Shown one piece after another: positions 1 to 12,261 of a stretch of 59,500 nucleotides of DNA (positions within the stretch are counted from its first letter, which is position 1; the number at the start of each line of letters is the position of its first letter). A model generated the notes under the pieces. That model was given only the letters and a program-made list of their open reading frames with translations. It did no database searches and had not been told where the DNA came from. Made by a program: the position numbers and the translations under genes. Location: positions 20,601,094 to 20,660,593 of the forward strand of contig NC_092563.1 of the NCBI RefSeq assembly GCF_037975245.1, written 5' to 3'. The DNA comes from Apostichopus japonicus (taxonomy: Eukaryota > Echinodermata > Holothuroidea > Aspidochirotida > Stichopodidae).

Positions 1-599
1 GTTTATGAATTATAAAGTTTTCCAAAAGGATATTGTTCATCCCAAAGAATCAGGTACAACGATTATTAATGACCAATGAACTATAATTACATACTTTACT
101 GAGAAGTATGCAATATACTGTGATTATTGTGACAGTGTATATCCCAGCCTACAAGTGACTGGCAGATTCCTTACCAGACAAATTCAAAGATTTTGTTTGG
201 TCCAGACAGCCTTAAAGGTAGCCAGTGTAGGCCCCAAATTATAGCACGCTACACTTGCTAGAAGTTTTCAAAAAGTACCTCTCGTTGAGGTCTTTACTCT
301 CCAAATTGTTCTCAGATAATTTTTAAGGAACACACAAGATGATAACTGAAAATTTCCTCCTTGCAAGGTTGTAATAAACACAGTTTAATAATTTTGACCT
401 AAGGTGACCATATTTGAAATATCTAGTATATTTGGGGTCGATCCCAGCTGTTCACGACATGTAAGCCCACACCACGAGTTTATGTACGTTTAGTGTAAGG
501 CCATGTCTATATTTGTACGTAATTTCAAATGTTATCCTCGCAACAATATATTATAACTAATTTTAAAATATGATAAATTTGCTTTTTACAAACACTTAC
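1..599. other. Intron of HYR gene, no other feature seen
   Basis: AT-rich sequence downstream of the exon-12 donor. No further HYR-like translation or splice-bounded exon was recognised. Confidence 0.5.
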
Positions 600-857
600 C
601 CTGAACGATAACAAAAAACATGCACGGATTAGCTACGTTTCCATACGAATCTTTGGCATTATATTCAACTAATGTACGTCCAATTGGGAATCGACCAGGA
701 GAATGAGTAGTAGTTACTGTTGGATTCGCGGCTTCCAAATCATCTATTGCCGTTGGTTCTACCCAGGATACCATGACGTCACCACTAGAACTGTCAGCGA
801 TTTTGTAAATGTCAGCAGGACACGATATGAAATCAGGTGGTACCGTGTTATTCAAAA
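600..857 (-). CDS. HYR gene exon 12: HYR domain 11 (last exon in window)
   Basis: 86 codons (residues 844-929). Acceptor CTTAAAAG after a T-rich tract, then [16 protein letters not shown]; contains [27 protein letters not shown] and ends CMFFVIVQG with a strong GTAAGT donor at 599. Because it ends in a phase-1 donor, the gene must continue to the left of the window. Confidence 0.88.
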
Positions 858-3800
858 CTTTTAAGACAAAAAAAAAATTAACATATGTAATATTAGAAAC
901 TACACAACTTGGTTGGGAATAGTTTTAGCCCGAACCATTTGTCATCCTTTTATAAGTTAGTCCTTGAAATTGTCATGTGATTTCGTAGATTCTATTAGTT
1001 AATTGTAAAAAAGCCGAGTACTGAGTACCGTACTCGTCTTTGTCTTCATTGATATATCTTCATTGTTTTCATCAGATGAAACACATGCGCTGATAATATA
1101 CCCCCCTTTTTTTTGCCAGATTAAGAACAAACACGATTCCAGAAGGGTGGGGAGAAGGGGGGGGGTGGTAGGGAGGATAGCCTTTTAAAATTATCGAAAT
1201 GAATATTAAAACACCTGCATGGAATTAAAAATAATACCAACACCATGGTGAAAAGTCAAACACATTTAGTTGAAATAATATTACCTTCCAGTTGTGACCA
1301 TTTTTGGTTTCCCGAAAGGGAAAACTATGGAGTCACTCTCATCGACCTTGCAAACATGTGAGGGGACTGCGGGTTGCAAAGTCGGCAATTTGCTATTACC
1401 GTTAGATTCGTCCAACACGGCAGCATACAAAAACGTTGTACTCAAGGCTTTTTTAGAAGGTTTGTTAGGTTTTTTAGAAGGCTTTTTAGAAGACTTCCTT
1501 TCACAATGTATATATTCACGTGATAAAACAAATAAATCAAATCAAATCAAATCAAATCAAACCAAATCAAATCAAATCAAATCAAATCAAATCAAATCAA
1601 ATCAAATCAAAGCCGAAGACAAAGTGAATTAATCAGGTCTCAAACAAATGCGGAGTCTATGCATTCTATAGCTCCTTTCAATACCGCCCTCACTACCTTT
1701 CGAGAAACATTTCATACTGTAGTGTTGATCTTTTATACTGTACTTATTACATGTTCCGTTTCCAAAGCACCCGTATTGACAGTATGATCAGTTTGAAATA
1801 GTATGTTTCTGTCAGAGATAAAGGTTAAGAACTGTTCATACTGTCAGTACGAGTGCTTAAATGCATGGTTTGGGGAGAACAGTATCGAGTGGTATTAGCA
1901 TTAGCAATGTGTCTCTTAACTTGTTGCATACTACTATAGCTCTGCTAATTATTCATTCCTACCTTGGACTGTTACAATAAAGCTGCAGAATGCTATGTTG
2001 CCAGACGGATCCGTAAAACTGTACGTAACATTTGTTGTTCCCGGTGGAAGTACATCTCCTGGTGCGTGAGATCGTCCCACAGAGTTGACACCTGAGTTGT
2101 CTATTGCTTGCGGCTCTTGCCAGTAGATATGGTACCCCTGATTGGATGCACTGACATTCAAAAATACATCATCGATGCAAGAAACAGACGGTTGTATGTG
2201 ATCTGGAAAGGACAGACATGAGATTATGAAATACGGTTTCTTCTTCACACGGAAGTTTTCTTGCGTGTCTATTTTAAAACTTCTGTGAAATCGTTCTTAT
2301 CATTTTCATAACTATACACTAGACATTGTCGTGTATCGAGGGTCAGGGTGAGCACCAGGGCACACAGTTGGACTCCCTCTCTACTCGCTTCATTTTTCAT
2401 TAAGTGTATCATGAAAATGAGATGACCAATGTTGTTTATTTCCCCGGTTACTTCTATATGTTCTAGGTCCCCATCATTGAAATTAAGACCCGGTGCCTGT
2501 AACCCCCTCTGACCCCTTCCGTAAGGCCTGGGTATGTTATAGATTCCGTTCTGCTTTGAGACTAAAATAGTAATTTAATAAATTTGATTATTAATGAAAA
2601 TAGTAAAAAAAAATTAACAGGTAAGATTTAAAGATTTTTTTTGATACCCGATAGTCGATATGAATACAACCTGCAGTCTTTTGTTCAACTTTTGTTGAAC
2701 TGCCATAAGTCACTTTTTAACCTTATCACAATTTTGCCGCTGAAATTCACCCGCAAAACCAACGCCACATGTAGAAATGATGGGAGTGACTGGAAGTGTT
2801 TTGGCAGAGACTTGAAATTCTTGCCATATTAGCTCGGGTACAAATCAACAAGTTGATAAACGTTACCACATAATTCCACATCTTCGCAAAATAATTGAAA
2901 TACCCACTGAATAGTTATGGCTTGTTGATTAACTTCGTCATCGGATTGTAATTATAGTCATCGGAGGAAATAACAAAGTATTATGAAATGTTTCTTAAAT
3001 ATATATTGTATGTTAATGAACTAATGACTGAAAACAAAACGTTGATGATTTGTTCTTTTCAGAATACCCAAGGTAATCAATTATAACATATCACCACGTC
3101 TGTCATAATATTAGAGGCTCATTCATGCATGTAACATATCCCTTGTGGTTGTCTTTTCTACACACTCAGTTTTAATCATGTATACACATTTATTTGCACA
3201 CACTGCATGTTTTCTCTGAGGCTAGTTACTTTCCAACTTGGTATATTATAGGCTTTTCTGGATAGATATTTTGTTTACTCATCTCCTATACGATAACATG
3301 TCTGTGACCTAATTTGAGTAGTATTAATTATGTAACCCAGTTGGTTTTTTTTTATAGGCTTATGCTGTACTTTACATGTCATATCACTAGTATTTACAGT
3401 ATCTTAGCAGTGAAATATCCTGGTTCTATTACATGAAGGTAAGGAACTGTTCATACTGTTAGTAATCAGAGTGCTCTGAAACATGGCATGAGAGTACAGT
3501 ATATGATGGTATTAGCACAGACTATACCATGAGAGTACAGTATGAAATGGGATTGGTGCACATACTACCATGAGAGTACATTATACGAGAGTACAGTATA
3601 TGATGGTATTAGCACAGACTATACCATGAGAGTACAGTATAAAATGGTAGTAGTGCCATGAGAGTACAGTATATGATAGTATTAGCACAGACTATACCAT
3701 GAGAGTACAGTATGAAATGGTATTAGTGCACATACTACCATGGGAGTACAGTATATGATGGTATTAGTTCACAGACTACAATGAGAGTACAGTATGAAAT

Positions 3801-6800
3801 GGTATTAGTGCACATACTACCATGAGAGTACAGTATGAAATGGTATTAGTGCATATACTACCATGTGAGTACAGTATGAAATGGTATTAGTGCACATACT
3901 ACCATGAGAGTACAGTATGAAATGGTATTAGCACAGACTATGCCCTGAGAGTACAGTACGAAATGGTATTAGTGCACATACTACCATGAGAGTACAGTAT
4001 GAAATGGTATTAGCACAGACTATGCCCTGAGAGTACAGTACGAAATGGTATTAGTGCACATACTACCATGAGAGTACAGTATGAAATGGTATTAGCACAG
4101 ACTATGCCGTGAGAGTACAGTACGAAATGGTATTAGTGCACATACTACCATGAGAGTATTATATGAAATGGTATTAGCACATATTACCAGTGATATCAGC
4201 AAATGGGCCGTGTCATTACTATACCATGATTATCCACAAAGTGACAAATCCAATATGTTGGTGTTACTGTAAGTTGTTATTTCTTACCGAGAACGATGAC
4301 ATCAAATTCACAGTTGTCACTGTTGCCCGCAACATCTGTGAACACGTAAGTAACCCGAGTAACACCGATGGGAAACATGTCACCTAGGTTGAAGTTATTG
4401 ACCACAGTAACATCAGTCTCAAGTGAAGTAGGAAGATCCCAGAATGCAGCCACCTGGTCAGAGTCTACGGTAGCATTCACCTCTATGTTACCAGGGCAAC
4501 TCTCGATTGTTGGTGGGGTATTGTCGGTATTAGCTGGAAAATAAAATAAAAAATATCTTGTTTCAAACCCAAGTCTAGATGTCATCAATGTGCAAACCAA
4601 GTTGCAGCTGATATTGCACATTCTAAGATCCCCATTTCATTTCATACACGTTTTGCAGCTTAGACTATAGACTAAACCAACTAATCTCTTGAACACAGTG
4701 GTCGTCGAATGGGTGTGTGTGTGGGGGTGGGGTGGGGTGGGTTGGGAGGGGGGTTAGTTGAACATACTTCGAACACTTTACATGGGGTGTCCTGTATGCT
4801 ATACCTTAGTTTGAGTTCAGAATACTTCTATGAGGTGCGTCATCCGTTATCTAAGGGGAAAGTCTTCCTGTTTGTACTTAAGTAAGTTTACATTAAGTCA
4901 AACACAATGAAGCTGTGGATAAGCAACGAGGCTGTTTCATTATTCTAACATTTCACAAAATTTATTGCACTCTTTCAATTGGGAACTTATAATACCTATT
5001 TTCCAATGTACCTCTCCTTGCATGTTAAGAACACATTTCGCCAAAACCAAGTACCTCCAACCAAACCCACCTTAATCAACCTCACCCCCCCCCCCCAAAT
5101 AGAAGATCCCCATATTCGATCATTTGAAAATATATCCCACACTTTTCGTAATTTTTCCAAGATCTTATTTTAACGACAGGAAATCGAGATTATTACATGG
5201 AAGTATCCGATTACCTCTGACGTTAACGTCAAAAATACACATCGCAATGTTCATGGAACTATCTTCGAACTCATAAGTGAAGGTTTTGATCCCATCGACA
5301 GGTATTGGTTCAATTGATGGTATAGTTGTTGTGGGACTCTCCCCCGAGTTATCTGAAGCGGTGGGGTCTGTCCAGAACTTTGAAATCGACGAAGAAGATG
5401 TCGTCCTGTTGAAGCCCAAAGGGCAATTGTTAATCTTAGGTGGTACAACGTCTGAAAGGAAAAAAAATACAAAGCATATAATGTGAAAGAAAATCACGAC
5501 AACGGAGACAATGTATGTTTACGTTTGGGTTTACTGTAACAGGTTAACCGGCGACCAAAGGATGAAGCGGTTATTCGTGTTACCCTGAAAGGGCATAACC
5601 GGTTAACAGGCATAATTGAACGTTTTACCCTATTTTTTTTAAAGAAAAAGCACATGTAGTTGTGGGTCTATTGTTGTACTATACTTTGGTTTTCCAGGGG
5701 AGCAAGTACTTCGCTTCTTGCTTCTTGCCCTCCTCCATCACCCCGCTACGGACGCCCATGTTCATACTTGTCTGAAACTTTCTTGCCCCTGAAAAATATT
5801 GCCGTGAAGACGCTAATCGAGAAAGTTTATTTAAATTTGTTTCATGTTTGAATTATTCTCTTAGTCTTGAGTTTATGCAGCGATCCACAAAACTTGTTTT
5901 TGTCTCAACAGTCTTGTAAAATGATAATTGTCTTGTAAACTTACACCGGTCTGCTTAAGTAAGTCATATGTACTTTATCAACCAGCCTTTTGAAATACAG
6001 TAACCAAGGTCTACACGTACCCCTGACTATAACATCAAAGGAACAAGTTAGTGCCATCCCGTTCTCATCTTCGTAAGAGTACGTCACTTCTGTAGTTCCA
6101 ATGGGAAAGTAAGAACCAGGGGCATGGGTTCGACTCCAGGAGACTCGAGAATCAGAGTCGACAATTCGAGGCTCAGTCCACCAGACGGCGGCATCCTGGC
6201 TATTTGCTGGTGTATTAGTAATGACAGTATCTGGGCAAGTATGTACTGGTTCTAATGGTGGGGTACCCTCCTCTTCTGGAGCTAAGGGGGGAATAATTTA
6301 ATGCAAATGTCATGATTTAAATGGATATCCCGGTGGCAGAAAATGTCAGACTTTATATATTGAAATAAAATAAAACTGTTAAGTTAGCAAACTGCTTATC
6401 TACTAGAGAGCCTGTGTAAGAGAATGTGTAAAAGTAAGTTGGCCTGACGTTTCGATCCTATAGCAGGATCTTCTTCAAAGGCTAAATGACAAGTAACAGT
6501 ATCAGAAGGGACAAAAACACGCACAGAATACAGACAGGTTAATGAGCATGGTGAACACAAAGAGATATAGATGTAAGGGGATTAGTAGAAAACGGATGGA
6601 GAGAAGAAAGAAGGAAACCCACCTCTCCTCTTCCCCTGTTGTTTTTGTCCCTTCTGTTACTGTTACTTGTCATTTAGCCTTTGAAGAAGATCCTGCTAGG
6701 ATCGAAACGTCAGGCCACACTTAATATATTGAAGAGAAAACATTCCACAATTCTAGTTTGACGACCAAATCTGAGTATCTAAGACGAGATTAACTGTTTT

Positions 6801-8874
6801 GATTGAATGTACTCTAGTATCTCGACGGGCTTAAACTTTCGATTACTCCAGGAAATAGATGACAGTGGGCGGTCTGTCATGTTATCGTGACACATATTCT
6901 TTTACAAAATATCAATAAATTTAAAAACAAAATCATATCGTCGCACTAGAAAATGCTATGCGCATGTTGGTCTTGAGCAAATATTGAGAACATTTTCTAC
7001 AATTTGTTGTTGTTGTTAAGTAATGAACTTCAGCCACCAGAAAAAATCACTTTCAGAGTCAATTATCAGGTTTTCTGTTGCTCAGTGTGTCTACATTTGT
7101 GCAATATATTTTAACAGTATGATTAAATAATGTCCGCTCATCATCTAGTTTATTCAAGGTCCCAGCAGCGATATTTTAAGAATGTATACTATCCAATTAG
7201 AGCAGGGGTGGGCGACCTTTTTGGATGAATGGGCCAGATATAAGGAGTCAAAGATTGACTGGGCCGCACCTAACCAACGACCTGCTGTTGATTTCAAACC
7301 TTTCAAGCAATAGGTGCGTGTACATAATCTGTATTCACAAAGACATAATGCCAATACAGTACAGTTGATAATTAATGGGGATAATAGGCCTACCTGACAG
7401 CACCATTAAGTGTCGATAAATTCTAAGCAGCTATAGCTCGTTTTTTCTGATGATGTAAAATAGATTGATTATTTTTCTTTTTCTTGAGACATCTCACGGG
7501 CCACAAAAAAATCACTGGCGGGTCGCATGTGGCCCGCGGGCCGTAGGTTGCCCACCCCTGAATTAGAGAGTTAATCACGTCACCACCCCCTTGTGAAGCT
7601 TGGTAACTGTGGACTATTGCCCAGCTTCTCTCCTTAATGCGCATGCGCAAACACCCGACCGGAGAAACCTATACGACGTCCGCATACGTTTAAGTACATG
7701 CACGCGTGAATTTCACAACATCTTTGTCAAAGAATATATTAGGAAATGAAGTTAACTATCATGAGCTTTGCCATTTCCGTCCCTTCCCTCGAAACAGGAA
7801 GAATTAGAAAGTAAGACCCCCCCCCCCAAAAAAAAAAGGAAGACACCATCATCCAAATAACATTTCATTCTTACCTAGTACAGTCAATTCGAATTCACAT
7901 ATTTCTCTGTTCCCTGATGGATCACTGAAGACGTAACTGATGGTGTAAGTGGTTTCATCGTTACGGCGAGCGCTAAAACTATCCCCCGGAGCAGACGTAC
8001 GCACAATCCTCTGTACCGATCCCGAGTTATCGGTGGCGGTCGGTTCCACCCAAGTGAGACGAGCGGAAATACCACTGCTGTCAGGGTCAACGTTAACACT
8101 TTGAGGGCAAGACGATATGACAGGTGGGGTTGTATCTGATGGATAAGAGAGAATTTTAGGAACAAAATAATGGTATTGGCATCGAGTACAGTTAGTTTTG
8201 TAGGATTGTATAGCACGTGAGAGGATGAATACACGGAATTAACTTTCAGTGTACACTAGTGTACAGTTGTATGTATAGCAGTGTAGTTGTATGTTGTACA
8301 TGGTACTAGTGTTACGGCTCTTCGATGGGAATCAATTTCACACAGTTACACCATATTGCAATCTATGTATTACAGTCAGGTGCAGAAAGTGAAGTTACCG
8401 GCTTCATTATGTGTGGCATATGGAATGAGTACTTCTTCATGTTGTGTTCTTACCTTGGACTGCAACTAAGAAGGAACACGTGGCAGAGTTACCGGTGCTA
8501 ATATCACGGAATTGGTAGGTAACCCTTGTAACACCGATAGGAAAAATATCCCCCGGCAAATGTGATGAATATTCAAAAGTCAGGTCGGCCTGATTGGTTG
8601 TTGGTTCATCCCATGTGATTTCCTCCCCAATGCCTGTTGTATCAACGGTCATGGAGTCAGGACATGTAATAATATAAAGCTCTGGATTTGGGTCAGTAGA
8701 TTCTGAGGAAAAAATGATGATAAAAGAGAAAGTGAATCAAAATGTCAGTTTAAAATAATTAGGGTATTAGCCAGCTAGCCTACATGTGCCACTAAATACG
8801 GTCTAGCTATATTGAAATAAGAAGCTACAATGGATGCAAGCTACATTATATTCTGACAGACTATGTGCTGATAT

Positions 8875-8951
<77 letters not shown>

Positions 8952-9048
8952 TATATATATATATATATGTATATGAAAATCGTAATGAGTTGGAAAATCA
9001 AGAACAGTGAAAAAACAGTGAAAAAACTTCCAGCTTCCACAGGGATTC

Positions 9049-9111
<63 letters not shown>

Positions 9112-12100
9112 TCAATTAACAAAGTAAGAAAAGAACAAAGAAGCTTTGTTTAGGGTGATCACCTTTCATCTTTCTTTCCCCGCAAGTTACTTTTAAAATG
9201 CCTAAAAAATATGTCTTAACAAAGGACACTTTTCAAATGATAACAAAAGAGCACTTTCTAATTACACGAAAAACACACAAACAAAGGGTCACATTCAGTC
9301 TTTATTATGTTTTTTACAAAATGGGGATGGGACATTCCTCCCCCTTCCCCCCTTATATCCAGGTCCACCGTCCCTGTCGAGGTCTACCCCTTCACCAGAG
9401 TTTTCTACGGCTTATTGTAGGAACTGCCTCTCAGAATACAAAACAAATCAAACTGACATTTTAACTTATAAGAGACAACATCACGACAAACTTCTGTAAT
9501 GTATTACTCTATGTGTTATAACTGATAAAATCTCACGGTGACAAACCTGAAAGAATGACTTGAAATTCACAAAAAGCTTGGTTTCCTGAACCATCTTGAA
9601 ATGTATACGTCACGTTTGTGCTCCCTATTGCGAAGGAAGACCCTGGCGGATAGGTTCTCATAGTTTGGTTTAGAAAGCTATTTGAATTATCTCTGGCTTT
9701 TGGTTGGGGCCAAGTCACATTTGCTGAATCTTTGCCGCCGGGAGGAAGCGTGTAGTGAAGTGTATTAGGAGGGCAGTATAACACTTCTGGAGGAGAAACG
9801 TCTGTGCGAAGGAATGTCAAAGGTAGGGAAATTATATTTTCAATACTAACCTCATCAGGAAATCCATACATGCAGTCGACGTATGGGGTGTAATTCAAAT
9901 ATTGAGTTAGAGAAAATGGATTAGAAATGAAAACTTAATAATAATTACTATTATGATCATAACATAATTTAAGGAACAAATTTAAGTACATGCATCCAAT
10001 TTTATCATTTCCATGCATTGTTTACCCTCTCGCGAGCTGTTTCCAAACGATGGAATAAAACGCCCGACGATTAATAGTGTAGGCCTATGTTGTATATTGA
10101 AATATATTTACCTAACACTGTAACAGAGAACTGACAGTATCCAGTGTTACTCGCAAGATCACGAAACTCATAGATGACCGGGGTTGTGCCAATATCAAAA
10201 CAATCCCCTGGAGATGAACTTCTAGAGACTAGTTGAATGTCCACATTATTAGATCCTGGTTCCTCCCAGATTATTTGCTCACAGTGCCACACACTTGTAA
10301 TGTTAGTGATAATATCATCGGGACAGGTGACCACAGGCGGCTCGTCGTCCACATCTGTGGTATCAAAGTATACACTGTTATGCAAATGAAATCCGCAAAA
10401 GTATAATAATTATACATAAGGTATATTACAATATCATTTTACTAAAACCATATTTACCCAGGGACGGGATTTCATGTGTGTGAAAGTGGGGGGGGGGGTG
10501 AGGGTGATGGAACATGGAGGAGGATCTGTAAGGGGAGGGATTTTATTTTTTTTATTCTATTTTATGAAGCACCTAGATGCATATATATATGGTGCAATAT
10601 TTATAGGTTATTTCCAAGTACTAGTTACGTATTTGAAAATGTAATTATGGTAATGAGGGGTTGGGGAAAGTCGGCTTCAAAGATTTAAGGGCCACACTCT
10701 ATCCTTTGAAGTTGGTTAGCATACTGTTTTGAAAAAATAAAAAAAAAATCGTTCAATTATGGTATTTTTAGAAATGACAAAATTTGGAAATCATTGTTGT
10801 AATAGTTCCTGTTTCATTCGGTGCCGTCATTGTAGCAAAAATACCAAAAAACGGAACCTTTATATAGCTGTCATGCGTTCTGTGAATCAAAACTCATATA
10901 ACGGTAACAAATACAAGTAATATGCTATACGTCTCTGTCATTAACTGCTGCAAATCATACACACTAGTGCAGACTTGTGCAAAAACAGGTATGCTTATAG
11001 GAATCACGTGATCTGATATATTTCTCTCTCTCTCTCCATATATATATATCAACAATATTTTTATCACACCTTTTGCGTTAATGATCGAAATCTGTTTGCA
11101 TCACTTTAACTGCAAAAAAATAAATAAAATAATAATAATAATGAGGAAGCTTGAAATTGTACCGTCAACACTGACTGCGAACTTGCAACTTATACTTCTG
11201 GCCTCGTCATCTTCGAACGTATAATTGATATCGATGGTTTCCCCATATCCAACAAATGCTTGGGGTAGATTTGGTCCTGTTGATCTACTCGGTTGGAAAC
11301 CAGATGACGGGATCGGCTCAGTCCACTGAACCAAGATTTTTCTTGAGATATCAAAACTTTCATGGGGTGTAAGACGAATGTCACCAGGACAAAACTCTAC
11401 TGTGAATTCGAAATAAGAATACCAACCAAGTAACATTTGTGTTAATATAGTTAATGTATCTGATGAATTTGTGTAATATTTCTTTGGTGATTTTAAGGGG
11501 TTGAAACGTGTTAGTTAACTTCTAACTCTTTTTAATATAATCGACCTTTCTCAAATCAGAGAACCCAAACAAATGTAACTCTTTATCTCGATAACCTTAT
11601 CTCAGCTATAATCGTTTGCCCATATCCTTATCAGAATAAGATGGCAGGCCCATGATGTCTCTGAAGAGGGCTGGCAGGCGTGAGGGGGGGGGCGGAGGGG
11701 GTGCAAGACAATTGTCGGTACGATACCGAAATTACTTTCAAAATCCCACAATGTATTTTGTTTTGCTTACAGCTATTTGATGCCCCCTCCCCTCCCCCTC
11801 CCCAAAGAGTGGTCAGAATTGTGGTCGGAAGAGTGGTCCTTGGATCCGCCACTGGGAAAGAATGAAATTTATTACGAAAGTCTAGAAAGACGGCGGATTA
11901 ACCATATACTTACATGCCGGGCATCTGCTGCTAACTTCAACGGTAAAGCTGCACAAAACGTTCCCATCGAATTCGTATTCACGTAGGCTAGGGGGCCTAT
12001 CTGCCTCGTAGAACTTGACTTCAGCCTTGACCATTAAAACAGTTCCATTCAGTAAAGAAGGTTCGTTTTCAAGCTCAAATTCATAAAACCCAAACGCTCG

Positions 12101-12196
12101 TTGTATACAAAGATCATCAGGACAGTTGAGAACTGTTGGTGTCCCTGTCAGTATAATAGAAAAGTATGTGTAAACTGTAACGGCGCAACCATGCAC

Positions 12197-12261
<65 letters not shown>

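Larger units (their letters stand above)
6366..6720. mobile_element. Penelope-like terminal fragment with inverted ends
   Basis: Starts with an AAAATAAAACTGTTA / AGCAAACTGCTTATC block shared with copies near 21411, 22981, 37310 and 48194. A left arm (6439-6520, minus orientation) and a right arm (6637-6716) are near-perfect inverted copies of about 80 bp. The purine-rich centre matches the region next to the Penelope-like GIY-YIG ORF at 37480-37560, which assigns this family to Penelope-like retroelements. Confidence 0.72.

Noticed and set aside
5251-5486. Second minus-strand ORF and plus-strand ORF over HYR exon 9
   Set aside because: Shadow frames of the real exon; only the -1 phase chosen gives a HYR domain with matching splice phases.
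5525-5610. Inverted CAGGTTAACCGG / CCGGTTAACAGG dyad in a HYR intron
   Set aside because: Short and isolated, with no target duplication; could be a tiny transposon relic but not supportable.
5693-5792. Possible hAT-like pair CAGGGGAGCAAG … CTTGCCCCTG
   Set aside because: Only about 12 bp of imperfect inverted ends and no matching 8-bp flanks.
8841-9122. Minus-strand ORFs rich in Ile-Tyr repeats (also at 15056, 16188, 19368, 27080)
   Set aside because: They are translations of (TA)n arrays with no flanking coding signal.
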